DNA of 64,000 nt from Glaciecola sp964195425 (GCA_964195425.1 CAXMOM010000042.1:62001-126000), one strand, 5' to 3'; numbered from the stretch's first letter, positions 17,538 to 27,610 are shown. The notes: generated by a model not told the origin, from the sequence alone. Translations and numbers: made by a program.

Positions 17538-18350
17538 ATGTATGGAATTGACGTTTTAGTTATTGGAGAGCTATCAAGGTGATTTATCGTTAAACTCGGT
17601 TTGGCTGACCCAACTACCGACGGAGTCATTATTTTATTTATAAGCGGCGAGATTTCGACTGGCTTATTACTATTTTCCATTATTCGTATAATGGAAGGCG
17701 ACGTGCCCGTTGCCACCTTAAACACTGTCGCAATAATATGCACATTGTCTATGTTTTTGCATGGTTTTATTACCAACAAAGCTCATATTGCACGATGGGA
17801 TCTTTCGGCTCTTAGTGTGCTTGTAATGGTGTTAACAATATATCTTAGAGGCCATGAACAAGTGCTATGGATTTTCCCAGCATTAACCACTATTTTTTTC
17901 TTGCTTCCTGCCGACATGGCTGCAGTCATATGCTTAGTGTTTATGATAGGTGTAATGGCAATGATGTGACCTCAGGTGACAGATATATTAACAGGCTTAG
18001 AAAACAGCAGAGCCCTAGAAGAAAAGCTGTTAGATATCAGTTCACGCCTTAAACGCTATCCAAACCAGCACTGCTCGTTGATCTTATTCGACCTTGACCA
18101 TTCCAAAAGTATTAATGATAACTATGGTCATGGCTGCAGTGACCGAGTACTAGCTCACTTTGCAAAACTCGTATCTGATAGGATTAGAGAGTCAGATAGT
18201 TTATATCGATTTGGCGGCGAAGAATTTGTAGTTATTCTAGATAACACTAACGCAGGTGAAGCCTTATACAAAGCAAAAGCAAATGGTCGAAACTGCTGTG
18301 TTCCGCATGAGCAGGATATGAGCGCTTGCACAGCCTCTAATTTAGAGTAA
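17538..18350 (+). pseudogene. decayed membrane diguanylate cyclase (GGDEF)
   Basis: One frame carries a broken cyclase. It opens at ATG 17538, hits TGA at 17580, continues as a hydrophobic membrane domain (17601-17966, about four helices), hits TGA at 17967, then resumes in the same frame as GGDEF sequence. The GGDEF part begins TDILTGLENSRALEE and contains FDLDHSKSINDNYGH and RFGGEEF, so the metal and active-site motifs survive. It then jumps from NTNAGEA straight to LYKAKANGRN, missing about 70 residues of the domain core, and the linker after the membrane domain is also gone. Two stops plus at least one deletion make activity very unlikely. Confidence 0.85.
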
Positions 18351-18403
18351 TCTGTACCCCGCCCAAACAGTCATAAATATAAGGCATAAGGAAAGCATAG
18401 CCC

Positions 18404-18739
18404 ATGAAGTTGTTCTTTGAACGTACAGAAACAGAAGACAAAACGATTATCGTATTTAAACCTTATTCAATGTATCTGCTGCTGGCAGTATTGGGGTTAA
18501 TGACAGCGATAACTTTCATTCCCGCTTTATCTCCCTACGATCATTTTGTAGCTATGCTTATGCCCCTAGCGGCGGCAGTTATAGCAGCTCGCATAATCTT
18601 TATGTACAAGGTAAATAGTGAAATTCAGCAGGCTATTAGAGACAATAATGTCAATATTAGCGGCGGAAAGTTGAGCGCCAAAAATCCACTAACATTTGAA
18701 TTAACGAAAGTTTCAAGTACCACTTCTGAAAGTAATTAG
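18404..18739 (+). CDS. small two-helix membrane protein of unknown function
   Basis: 111 residues, preceded by AAGGAAAG as ribosome site. Two hydrophobic helices (about 23-45 and 49-68) are followed by a polar C-terminal tail rich in Asn and Ser. No family recognised. It follows the dead cyclase by 54 bases and could once have shared its transcript. Confidence 0.6.
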   Translation: MKLFFERTETEDKTIIVFKPYSMYLLLAVLGLMTAITFIPALSPYDHFVAMLMPLAAAVIAARIIFMYKVNSEIQQAIRDNNVNISGGKLSAKNPLTFELTKVSSTTSESN

Positions 18740-18775
18740 TACTACCGTATAACTGGACCGATAAGCGAACCCTAT

Positions 18776-19723
18776 CTAAATCGGATCCGCCGACTTGTTT
18801 AGCTTACGCTGAATTCTATAAGCCCTTAGCGAGTCGTAAGTGAAAAGGGCAAGCGCTGACCACACGAACATAAACGTAATCAACCAGCCTGTCGTTAAAG
18901 GCTCATCGTACATAAACGTAGCCAAGCAGAACATAATACTAGGGCCGATGAACTGTAAGAACCCTAATGTAGAGTACCGCAATCGACGCGCTGCAGCCGT
19001 AAAACACAGCAGCGGTGCGGTAGTGACTATACCGGCACAAATTAATAATATGTTAAAGTAAGGTGTGTTTACGGTCAAATCACCCGTCACTTCAGAGAAC
19101 CAAATCCAATAAATAAGCGCTGCCGGCAGCATCATAAGCGTTTCAATAAACAGCCCTGGAATAGAATCTACCGCTACCTTCTTACGCAATAACCCATATA
19201 CGCTGAAACTACAGGCTAATGTAAGTGCTATCCAAGGTAAGCGACCATAATTGAACAGTAAGACAAGCACGCCTGCTATGGCGATACCAACCGCTATCTT
19301 TTGCAGTGGACGTAATACTTCGCCTAAAAATAGCCGGCCCAAAAACACGTTTATTAAAGGATTAATATAATAGCCTAAGCTAGCTTCCAACAAATAGTTG
19401 TTATTTACCGCCCAAATAAAGAGCAGCCAGTTGAGTGCAAGCAGCAAACCTGCTGCTAATAATGTCTTAAGGACTTTGGGAGACGTAATGGCAAGCCGCA
19501 CTTTGGCGATGTTCTTCAAACCAATAATAAGCAAAGTTAAAACAAGAAGTGACCATACCACTCTATGCATCAGGATTTCTGCGGCGGGAATACTCATTAG
19601 CGACTTAAAATAAATTGGCGCAAAGCCCCACATGCTATATGCACATATGGCAAATATTATGCCTGCTTTAGTTTTGTCGGTCGCTTGAGCGTTCACATAT
19701 ATTCCAATGACGAATGGTGACAT
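18776..19723 (-). CDS. rarD: RarD-type EamA/DMT transporter
   Basis: About ten hydrophobic helices in two EamA repeats. The blocks YSMWGFAPIYFK, LMHRVVWS, WLLFIWAVNNNYLLEASLGY and CFTAAARRLRYSTLGF are those of RarD (chloramphenicol-sensitivity protein family; substrate not firmly known). An upstream start at 19792 would add 23 unmatched residues. I prefer the ATG at 19723; the GTG at 19696 would give a start more like E. coli RarD. It is transcribed divergently from recQ. Confidence 0.9.
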   Translation of the reverse strand: MSPFVIGIYVNAQATDKTKAGIIFAICAYSMWGFAPIYFKSLMSIPAAEILMHRVVWSLLVLTLLIIGLKNIAKVRLAITSPKVLKTLLAAGLLLALNWLLFIWAVNNNYLLEASLGYYINPLINVFLGRLFLGEVLRPLQKIAVGIAIAGVLVLLFNYGRLPWIALTLACSFSVYGLLRKKVAVDSIPGLFIETLMMLPAALIYWIWFSEVTGDLTVNTPYFNILLICAGIVTTAPLLCFTAAARRLRYSTLGFLQFIGPSIMFCLATFMYDEPLTTGWLITFMFVWSALALFTYDSLRAYRIQRKLNKSADPI

Positions 19724-19888
19724 ATGCCTTATAAGCAATAAGTCATAATTTGAACAGGCACGCATTGTCGGGGATTGCTTAGCGGCATGCAAGGCTTGTT
19801 TTAAGGTATATCGGCAAACTATCCTTTAGATCATTAGATTACGAGCAAAAATATAAGTACAATAGAAAATAAGAAGTATCTATTCATA

Positions 19889-21754
19889 TTGAGCATCACT
19901 TTGACCCAAACCAGCTGTATCTCTGAGAATATCAAAACCGATCTTCCAGAGGTCAATACTCTACAAGACACTTGCCTAAAAGTGTTGAAAAAAAGCTTTG
20001 GCTACAACGAATTTCGTGACGGCCAGTGGGAGGTTATCCAAAGTGTGTTGACCGGTAAAGACAGCTTAATATTACTGCCCACCGGGGGCGGTAAATCAAT
20101 ATGCTACCAATTGCCTGCGCTTGTCTTTGAAGGTTTAACCTTGGTAGTTTCGCCACTAATTTCACTAATGCAAGACCAAGTACAACAGCTCCAAGCACAA
20201 GGGGTTGAGGCTGCTTATATTAATTCTAGCCTTGCGCCTGAGCAAGCAAATGAAATAACTCGAAAACTGCACAAGGGTGAAATAGACATTTTGTATGTTG
20301 CTCCTGAACGCTTGTTACAAAGCTATTTTTTACGCAGTTTACAAACGCTCAATATAAGCTTAATCGCAGTCGATGAAGCGCACTGTGTCAGCCAATGGGG
20401 GCACGATTTTCGGAAAGAATATAGGCGTTTAAACGAAGTTAAACAGGCTTTTCCAAACGCCCCAGTCATTGCACTAACAGCAACGGCTGATCATGCTACT
20501 CAGGCCGATATTGTGCACCAACTAGGTTTGCATAATCCCTTTATTTTCAAAGGGGGCTTTGACCGTCCCAATATTCGCTATAACCTGCTTGCCAAATACA
20601 AAGGGGGTGACCAAGTTGTAGACTTTGTAAAACAGCAGCGAGGCAACAGCGGCATTGTGTATTGTAACAGCCGCGCGAAAGTAGATGATTTAGTCGCCAA
20701 GCTACAAAAAGCGGGTATAGGCTGTGGGGCTTACCATGCGGGTAAAGAAACCCAAGAACGCGAACGAATACAAAACCTATTTTTAGCAGATGACCTTCAG
20801 GTGGTAATTGCCACCGTCGCATTTGGAATGGGTATTAATAAATCAAATGTGCGCTTTGTTGTTCATCACGATGTACCGCGTAGCATTGAATCATTTTACC
20901 AAGAAACTGGTCGAGCTGGGCGCGACGGTATGCCTGCAGAAGCGTTGCTGCTGTTTGATGACAAAGATGCCGCGCGTATTAAAAAATGGATAGCCGATGG
21001 CGCAACCCCTGAACGATTTGGCATTGAAATGCACAAATTTGAAGCGATGCAGGCTTTTGCTGAAGCACAAACATGCAGACGTCAGGTATTGCTGAATTAC
21101 TTTGGTGACCATCGCCACGAAGCTTGTGGTAACTGCGATATATGTCAGTATCCTCCCAAAATGTTTGACGGCAGCGTGGTCGCACAAAAGTTACTGTCAT
21201 GTATTTACAGATTAAACGGCGATACCGCTATTCAATATGTAATTGATGTTCTGCGGGGTAAGCAACATCATAAAATACTCGACAACAAGCACAATGATCT
21301 AAGCACCTACGGCATTGGTAAAAAAGACCCAGACCAATATTGGCATAATATTATTCAACAAGTTATTCATCAGGGGCACATCCGAATTGACATGACCTTG
21401 CATGGTATTTTGCGATTAAATGAGTCTGCGAAAGGTGTGCTTAAAGGGGAAACAGTGGTTCACTTAGCGGTGCCTAAATTCAAAGTAAGCTCTGCACAGA
21501 AAAACAAATACGAGCCAAGCAATATCGATAAAGTCCTATTTGCCAAACTTAAGAACTTACGCAAACAACTCTCGGTAGAACAAGCTGTGCCCGCGTTCAA
21601 CATATTCAGTGACGCTAGTTTAAGTGACATGACAGCTAAAATGCCGATAAATCAAGACGATTTCTTAAATGTAACGGGAGTGGGCGAAAAGAAACTTCTG
21701 CAATATGGCGGGCCTTTCACCCGCCTAATATCAGATTATTTGTCGTCTAAATAA
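19889..21754 (+). CDS. recQ: ATP-dependent DNA helicase RecQ
   Basis: 621 residues from a TTG start; no other start lies before the conserved core. Superfamily 2 3'-5' helicase of the RecF repair pathway. Motifs: LPTGGGKSICYQLPAL (Walker A), DEAHCVSQWGHDFR (motif II with the RecQ aromatic loop), VYCNSR, and QETGRAGRDG (motif VI). The zinc site Cys residues sit in CRRQVLLNYFG and CGNCDIC. A winged helix follows, and an HRDC domain ends the protein (about 540-615). It is convergent with the GST gene, only two bases apart. Confidence 0.96.
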   Translation: MSITLTQTSCISENIKTDLPEVNTLQDTCLKVLKKSFGYNEFRDGQWEVIQSVLTGKDSLILLPTGGGKSICYQLPALVFEGLTLVVSPLISLMQDQVQQLQAQGVEAAYINSSLAPEQANEITRKLHKGEIDILYVAPERLLQSYFLRSLQTLNISLIAVDEAHCVSQWGHDFRKEYRRLNEVKQAFPNAPVIALTATADHATQADIVHQLGLHNPFIFKGGFDRPNIRYNLLAKYKGGDQVVDFVKQQRGNSGIVYCNSRAKVDDLVAKLQKAGIGCGAYHAGKETQERERIQNLFLADDLQVVIATVAFGMGINKSNVRFVVHHDVPRSIESFYQETGRAGRDGMPAEALLLFDDKDAARIKKWIADGATPERFGIEMHKFEAMQAFAEAQTCRRQVLLNYFGDHRHEACGNCDICQYPPKMFDGSVVAQKLLSCIYRLNGDTAIQYVIDVLRGKQHHKILDNKHNDLSTYGIGKKDPDQYWHNIIQQVIHQGHIRIDMTLHGILRLNESAKGVLKGETVVHLAVPKFKVSSAQKNKYEPSNIDKVLFAKLKNLRKQLSVEQAVPAFNIFSDASLSDMTAKMPINQDDFLNVTGVGEKKLLQYGGPFTRLISDYLSSK

Positions 21755-21756
21755 AC

Positions 21757-22428
21757 CTAACTAGCTGCTTTTTCAGCGGCTTCCATTTTTGCCATGGCGG
21801 TTTGATAGCTAGGTTCATTTTGGAAGCGTTTCACGTATGCCGCCATGTTAGGCGTCGATTCTAACCTGCCCGCCTTTTGCATCGCTTCAAGAGGGAAGCT
21901 CATTTGAATATCGGCAACAGTAATCCCGTCCCCTACTAACCACTCTTTACCTTGCAAATGTTTTTCTACAAAAGCCATGTTACGCTGTATTGCCATGCCA
22001 AAATAAGCATTAAGTACGGCTTCTACAAACTTCTTCACAATAAATTTTACAAAAAACGGGCTCGCTTTTTCTTTCCCTTTATTTAGCACCATAGAGGTCA
22101 CTAAAGGTGGCATAAAGCTACCTTCTGCAAAATGTGACCAAAATTGTACATCAATGAAGTCATCATGTTCTTTTGGTGGGATTAGGCTCGTGTCATTGGC
22201 TTCCTTTACTACATACTCACAAATAGCGCCGGTTTCAGAGATGCTTTTGTCGTTGTGGGTAATAACAGGCGCGGTACCTAACGGGTGTACCGCTTTTAAA
22301 CTGCTAGGGGCCAAGTTTGTAGTGGCGTCGCGATGATACACTTTTATCTCGTAATCGAGTTGAAGCAGTTCAAATAACCAAACAAGGCGTTGAGAACGAG
22401 AGCTATTTAAATGATGTAATGTAAACAT
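21757..22428 (-). CDS. glutathione S-transferase family protein
   Basis: 223 residues. The N-terminal thioredoxin-like domain (about 1-80) has HHLNSSRSQRLVWLFELL, the cis-proline segment GTAPVIT and SETGAICEYV, where Glu-Thr/Ser contacts glutathione. The C-terminal helical domain contains VGDGITVADIQMSFPL, the N-capping box of GSTs. The likely role is conjugation or peroxide defence in the cytosol; the substrate is unknown. It probably has its own promoter. Confidence 0.9.
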   Translation of the reverse strand: MFTLHHLNSSRSQRLVWLFELLQLDYEIKVYHRDATTNLAPSSLKAVHPLGTAPVITHNDKSISETGAICEYVVKEANDTSLIPPKEHDDFIDVQFWSHFAEGSFMPPLVTSMVLNKGKEKASPFFVKFIVKKFVEAVLNAYFGMAIQRNMAFVEKHLQGKEWLVGDGITVADIQMSFPLEAMQKAGRLESTPNMAAYVKRFQNEPSYQTAMAKMEAAEKAAS

Positions 22429-22512
22429 GGTTATGCCTTTTGGTTTAAATATAGTAAGTTCACACGCTAGCGGGTTTTGGGGTTACACCCAGTAATATAT
22501 GGACTTTTTCTG

Positions 22513-22899
22513 TTATTTTACTCGGGCTACGACCTTTTTACCCGATGGGTCCATATTTGCATAATAGGCTGACAAGTCAACAATATCTTGATCGCTTAAT
22601 TTTTTAGCATGGGGTGACATGGCAGCATTTATGCGCAGACCTGAACGAAATGCTTGCAGCTGTAATTCCATATAGCCTTGTTTTTGACCAGCTAAGTTTG
22701 GGTAGATGGGAATAATAGCAATGCCATTTTTGCCATGACACTGACCACATATAGCTGACTTGTTCTCACCGTCCTGTATATTCGCAACAAGGTCTGGTTC
22801 ACCGCAAGCAGACAAGCTCGTTAGCATACTGGCGATTAAAGCAATTTTCATAATCATCACGTGTTTGGGACGCTTCACATACGCATACTTCAATTCCAT
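22513..22899 (-). CDS. lipid-anchored c-type cytochrome
   Basis: 128 residues from the ATG at 22899, chosen because AAGGG lies at good spacing upstream; a GTG at 22908 and ATGs at 22857 and 22851 are also in frame. A basic N-terminus and hydrophobic stretch end at LSAC, a lipobox with Cys32. One haem motif CGQCH (Cys51, Cys54, His55) and a distal Met in AAMSPHA mark a class I monohaem cytochrome c, close in style to the c553/c4 type. It would be an electron carrier tethered in the periplasm. Confidence 0.85.
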   Translation of the reverse strand: MELKYAYVKRPKHVMIMKIALIASMLTSLSACGEPDLVANIQDGENKSAICGQCHGKNGIAIIPIYPNLAGQKQGYMELQLQAFRSGLRINAAMSPHAKKLSDQDIVDLSAYYANMDPSGKKVVARVK

Positions 22900-23056
22900 C
22901 GCTAACACCCTTTTTTGTTTTTATATTGTTGTAGTCTGTTAAATACCAAAGCACGTATTAAATTATTACACGTATTTGCCATAATTACCGTTAGACTCGT
23001 TAGATTACAACAATAAATAGTAAAACATCGAGTACTCAGTTAACAGGAAATTCATT

Positions 23057-24535
23057 TTGTATCATCATTACGCCACACAACTTGCTGCTATTTGTATTGA
23101 AGTAAAACCATTTCCAGTATTCGGGCCTAAACTTGCAGTTAAAAATTTAGCTTTAGCCGAGTCGTTAAACCTTGCTCATTTATTCGATACCGATCACACA
23201 TTACTCGAGGCCTTATTTTCTCCCACAGGCGAGCTGCAAATAAAAAGCGTAGCACAAAAATACGGCGGTCATCAGTTTGGACAGTGGAACCCGCATTTGG
23301 GCGATGGCCGTGGTTTGTTATTAGGCGAAGTCAAAAACAATCAACAACAGTTAATTGATTTACATTTAAAAGGAGCTGGCCCTACGCCATATAGCCGTCA
23401 TGCCGACGGTCGTGCCGTATTACGCAGTACTATTCGAGAATACCTTGCCAGTGAAGCCTTGCACCATTTGGGCATTCCTAGTTCACGAGCACTCGCACTT
23501 ATTACCTCTAATGAACCTATCGTGCGTGAGCAAAGGGAAAAGGGGGCAATGATGATACGTACCTGCCCTAGTCATATTCGTTTTGGCCACTTTGAATACT
23601 TTTATCATGCGAATATGACGAAAGAACTCGACGCATTATTTGAATTTTGTCTTGAGCATCACTTTACTGAAGCGTCAGGCCATGTAAACCCGCACCTTGC
23701 ACTGCTAACAGAAATCGCTAGATCTACCGCTGTTTTAGTCGCTAAATGGCAAGCCTATGGCTTTAATCATGGCGTAATGAACACCGATAACATGTCGATT
23801 CATGGCATTACCTTTGATTTTGGTCCGTATGCCTTTTTAGATGACTTTATTCCTCAATATATATGCAATAAATCAGATCATGCAGGTCGCTATGCGTTTA
23901 ATCAACAACCTAGTATTGCCTTGTGGAACTTAAACGCGCTTGCACATGCATTTAGTAACAAACTCACCATGGGTGAAATAAAAGAGGCGCTACGTTTATT
24001 TGAACCTACTTTCATAGCTGCTTATCGCAATGAAATGTTGAATCGTTTTGGCTTCGAGATAACGAGTGGCGAGCTACAAAGTCACAATGATTCTAGCCTA
24101 GATGCATTAAACGCCTTAAGCACTCGGTTTGTAAAACTATTGTCAGATGAATTTGCTGATTACCATCAAAGTTTTAGGTTACTTAGCAATAGTATAAGCA
24201 ATATTCAAGATGGTGATTATCAATCTATCAGTCAACACTTTCATGAAAAAGCATCGTTTGAGAGATGGGCAAAGGATTTGAGTCAGCACCTGAGAACACA
24301 TGTTATCGATTCCGAGCTAATGCAACAAAAGATGCTTACCAAAAACCCCAAATACGTGTTGCGTAATCATTTAATGCAACAAGCTATTGCCAAGGCTAAC
24401 AATGATGATTTCAGTATGGTTGATGCACTCATTACTGTTACTAAGAGTCCGTTTGATGAGCATCCAGAATTGAGTCATCTTGCTCGGGTACCCAGTGAGA
24501 AAGACAAGGGAATTGCGATTTCTTGTAGTAGTTAG
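23057..24535 (+). CDS. selO: SelO / YdiU pseudokinase-fold AMPylase
   Basis: 492 residues from a TTG start preceded by AACAGGAAA. The hallmark blocks of the SelO/UPF0061 family are present: KYGGHQFGQWNPHLGDGR, KGAGPTPYSRHADGRAVLRS, IREYLASEALHHLGIP, and NTDNMSIHGITFDFGPYAF, which holds the metal-binding Asn and Asp. SelO transfers AMP from ATP to Ser/Thr/Tyr of proteins involved in redox balance. Selenocysteine is absent from bacterial members; the C-terminus here ends ISCSS with a Cys at the usual place. Length matches the family. Confidence 0.95.
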   Translation: MYHHYATQLAAICIEVKPFPVFGPKLAVKNLALAESLNLAHLFDTDHTLLEALFSPTGELQIKSVAQKYGGHQFGQWNPHLGDGRGLLLGEVKNNQQQLIDLHLKGAGPTPYSRHADGRAVLRSTIREYLASEALHHLGIPSSRALALITSNEPIVREQREKGAMMIRTCPSHIRFGHFEYFYHANMTKELDALFEFCLEHHFTEASGHVNPHLALLTEIARSTAVLVAKWQAYGFNHGVMNTDNMSIHGITFDFGPYAFLDDFIPQYICNKSDHAGRYAFNQQPSIALWNLNALAHAFSNKLTMGEIKEALRLFEPTFIAAYRNEMLNRFGFEITSGELQSHNDSSLDALNALSTRFVKLLSDEFADYHQSFRLLSNSISNIQDGDYQSISQHFHEKASFERWAKDLSQHLRTHVIDSELMQQKMLTKNPKYVLRNHLMQQAIAKANNDDFSMVDALITVTKSPFDEHPELSHLARVPSEKDKGIAISCSS

Positions 24536-24598
24536 TGTGAAGTAGTAGGAAGAAAATTGTCTTACAACTTTTATTCACCTTTCTTCTCGCTTAACTTT

Positions 24599-24636
24599 AG
24601 TATACTTTAGTATGGCTTAACATACTAAAGTATACT
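24599..24636. repeat. 38-bp perfect inverted repeat downstream of selO
   Basis: Arms AGTATACTTTAGTATG and CATACTAAAGTATACT pair perfectly over 16 bp around a GCTTAA loop. Each arm is itself built from an ATACT..AGTAT pair, so the element holds four ATACT half-sites. It lies 63 bases after selO and 103 bases before the GGDEF/EAL gene. It could be a terminator without a U tract, or an operator for the downstream gene. Confidence 0.8.
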
Positions 24637-24739
24637 TATTAACACACAAACCTGCTTAATGTATAGGCAGTCAATCGTTAAGCGCTTCACAGCTAAGGTT
24701 TTTTCTGGCTAAATAGCGCATTACTATATACAAAGGTAG

Positions 24740-27610
24740 ATGACAAACTTGCGCTCGCTGTTTTTCTTAATCACTATAATGTTAAGTTCCATAAGTTGTT
24801 TGAGCTCGGCACAAACTCAGCTTGGAACGCAAACTGTCGACGCTTACTTTGACAATGCAATTAATGTTAATCCTTTTGCCGAATTTCATATTACACGCGA
24901 AGGCCTTCTGCTCTCCGATGTCCAACAGCTTACCCAATGGCAAACGCATTCTGAGTTCACATCTATTCCAGAGGGTTCTGTGTTGTGGGTTCGCCTCAAC
25001 ATAAGCAATAATTCAACTACCAATCGTATGCTCACATTAATAGCCGGCAGCGTTTTTGTAGACCGGGTTGATGTATTTTTACTCGACGAACAAGGGCGCA
25101 TAGTACAAAGCGCTCGCTCACAAGACGATCAATTAAGCGGTGCGAACTTAAGTCGTAAAAGTTTCAAAATGAACATGGTATCTAGGGGCGAATCTATGTT
25201 TACTGTTTACATCCGTATTCAAGATGACGGGCAAACACTGCTTCCCTTAGAATTATGGCAAACCGAGGCATACTCGAAAGAAGCCAGTATCCGACTAATA
25301 TTGCTTGGCGCAATGAGCGGCGGTTTATCGTTACTAGCCACCTATTTCCTACTTACCTACGTTTTACGAAATGCACCGGCTCGATTTTGGTTTTGCTTAT
25401 TTGCGACTGGCGCAATGACCACTATGCTAAGTGCTGAAGGCATATTGCCTTCATTATTTTTATTGCCATCAATGACCGCTGAACTCACCGGCTTAAGTTT
25501 GATAGTTACCCTATTTGCGAGTATAAAAATTACCCGCATTGTATTTGAACCAATGGCAAAATGGTGGTTGCGAGCGCATTATATTCTGCTCACCGTACCA
25601 TTAGCAGGTATTTTCATATTAAGCGATTTTTACCAGCTTATCGCTCTAATGGCTTTTTCTGTGTTGTTTTTTGCAAGTAAGCTTATTGCAACTGTGGTGT
25701 ATCGAAAAGGTATAGATTTACGCAGTGCTACTATCTATTTTGTGGGCTGGATTTCGCTAGGCCTTGTTGGTGTTTTGGAGTTTTTAAACTTCTTAAATAG
25801 CGCTGGCTACTTATCCTACACTGCACCTTATCCATTCGCTTTCACTTGCCTTGGCGTTATGTTAATTGGTGTTGCCATTATTAGCCGTGAACAGTCAGTG
25901 CAAGCAAGACGTATTTTCTCCCAAGGCGAACAAATCGCGCAGTTGCAACAATACAACGACCTATTTCAACACGCAGCCGAAGGCCTTTACACCGCCCTAC
26001 CCAATGGCAAACTTATTCAGGTGAACCCCGCTATATGCTCGTTATTTGGTTACACAGGAAGCGAAAGTTTCTTATCTAGCAACCCTAATTTGTCGAGCTT
26101 TTTTGCCAGCTCGCTAGATGCAGACTTATTGCTTGGCGAACTGAGTATTCAACAAACTGTATTAGGTAAAGAAGTTAAAGGTAAACGCAGTGATGGCAGT
26201 GAATTTTGGTTTTCTATTTCATGTCAATTGAAGAAAGTAAATAACGATAGTTTACATTTCGGTTCGTTGTTTGACATTACTGAAAGACGCCTGCATCAAA
26301 TAAATCTACAATATTTAAATACCCACGACCAGCTAACCGGTTTGTTCAACCGTAGACACTTCTTGCAAGTCATGAACGAGCGAATTCAGTCTGATGAACA
26401 AAAAAGTAGATTCGCATTAGTGTTTTTAGATGTAGACCAATTTAAAGTTATCAATGACACCTGCGGGCATTCTGCCGGCGATATTTTCATTAAAGAGCTG
26501 TCGCATGAGCTATTTGATGTTGTTAGCGACAAATATCCTTTTGCAAGACTTAGCGCTGACCAGTTTGGACTAATTGTTGACTTTGACAACAGCAATGAAC
26601 TGCGTAATCTAGCCAACTCGTTGTTAGACAAAGTCCGTAAATTTGAATTTAAATGGGACCGTCATCGCTTTAACCAGAGCGTTAGCATAGGCATAGCGCC
26701 TTATGATGATACAATTCCAAGTGGCGAAGAACTGCTTAGTTATGCTGATACCGCTTGCTTAATTGCCAAAGAAGGCGGGCGCGATAAAATCCATATTTAC
26801 TCACCTGAAATGGGCATGCATTCAAACTATAAGCGTGAGTTGTTTTGGGTCAATGAAGTCAATATGGCAATAAAGGAAGAGAACTTTGAGCTTTTTTATC
26901 AACATTATCGCCCACTCAACAAATCGGACGATTCACAATATTATGAAATTTTGGTGCGCCTTCGCACTAAAGATAACGATTTAGTCGCTCCAGATTTCTT
27001 TATGCCCAGCGCTGAAAAAGCTCTGATCAGCAATAAAATAGACAAACAAGTCGTAGAAACTTACTTCAAATGGCTATCGTCAAACCGTGGGCATATCGCA
27101 AAGCTTGGTAAAGCAAATATTAATTTGTCAGGGCTATGCTTGTCTGACGACGACTTCCAGTTTTTTCTATTAAACGCTTTTGAAAAATATGCCATACCCT
27201 ACGACAAAATATGTTTTGAGATAACCGAAACTATGGCCATCATAAAAATGAATGACGCTGTTGAATTTATGCATAAATTTAAACGCTTAGGCTGCACTTT
27301 TGCACTAGATGATTTTGGCAGTGGCTTTTCTAGCTATGGCTATTTAAAAGACCTACCCGTGGATTTTGTGAAAATAGATGGTCACTTCATTCGTGATATA
27401 CTGCATGATCCTATTGACCTAGCCATGGTAACCTCAATTAAAGATGTTGCCGTAGCAATGAATATAAAGACCGTTGCTGAGTTTGTAGAAACGCCAGAGA
27501 TAATGGTTCAAATAGGTAAAATGGGCGTAGATTTCGCACAAGGCTATTGTATTGCTAAACCTGAACCATTGACCTCCTATGCTGATTTTGTAGAGCCGCA
27601 AAACAACTGA
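24740..27610 (+). CDS. 7TM receptor with PAS, degenerate GGDEF and EAL domains
   Basis: 956 residues. A signal peptide (1-24) leads to a periplasmic 7TMR-DISMED2-type sensing domain (about 30-160), seven membrane helices (about 185-385), a PAS domain (about 405-515), GGDEF (about 525-690) and EAL (about 700-950). The GGDEF active site reads SADQF, so cyclase activity is probably lost, although DHDQLTGLFNRRHF and DVDQFKVINDT are present. In the EAL domain the signature is EILVRL, with NINLSG, FEITETMA and DDFGSGFSSYGYLK, so most metal residues survive and phosphodiesterase activity is plausible. A ligand-sensing c-di-GMP phosphodiesterase is the likeliest role. Confidence 0.9.
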   Translation: MTNLRSLFFLITIMLSSISCLSSAQTQLGTQTVDAYFDNAINVNPFAEFHITREGLLLSDVQQLTQWQTHSEFTSIPEGSVLWVRLNISNNSTTNRMLTLIAGSVFVDRVDVFLLDEQGRIVQSARSQDDQLSGANLSRKSFKMNMVSRGESMFTVYIRIQDDGQTLLPLELWQTEAYSKEASIRLILLGAMSGGLSLLATYFLLTYVLRNAPARFWFCLFATGAMTTMLSAEGILPSLFLLPSMTAELTGLSLIVTLFASIKITRIVFEPMAKWWLRAHYILLTVPLAGIFILSDFYQLIALMAFSVLFFASKLIATVVYRKGIDLRSATIYFVGWISLGLVGVLEFLNFLNSAGYLSYTAPYPFAFTCLGVMLIGVAIISREQSVQARRIFSQGEQIAQLQQYNDLFQHAAEGLYTALPNGKLIQVNPAICSLFGYTGSESFLSSNPNLSSFFASSLDADLLLGELSIQQTVLGKEVKGKRSDGSEFWFSISCQLKKVNNDSLHFGSLFDITERRLHQINLQYLNTHDQLTGLFNRRHFLQVMNERIQSDEQKSRFALVFLDVDQFKVINDTCGHSAGDIFIKELSHELFDVVSDKYPFARLSADQFGLIVDFDNSNELRNLANSLLDKVRKFEFKWDRHRFNQSVSIGIAPYDDTIPSGEELLSYADTACLIAKEGGRDKIHIYSPEMGMHSNYKRELFWVNEVNMAIKEENFELFYQHYRPLNKSDDSQYYEILVRLRTKDNDLVAPDFFMPSAEKALISNKIDKQVVETYFKWLSSNRGHIAKLGKANINLSGLCLSDDDFQFFLLNAFEKYAIPYDKICFEITETMAIIKMNDAVEFMHKFKRLGCTFALDDFGSGFSSYGYLKDLPVDFVKIDGHFIRDILHDPIDLAMVTSIKDVAVAMNIKTVAEFVETPEIMVQIGKMGVDFAQGYCIAKPEPLTSYADFVEPQNN

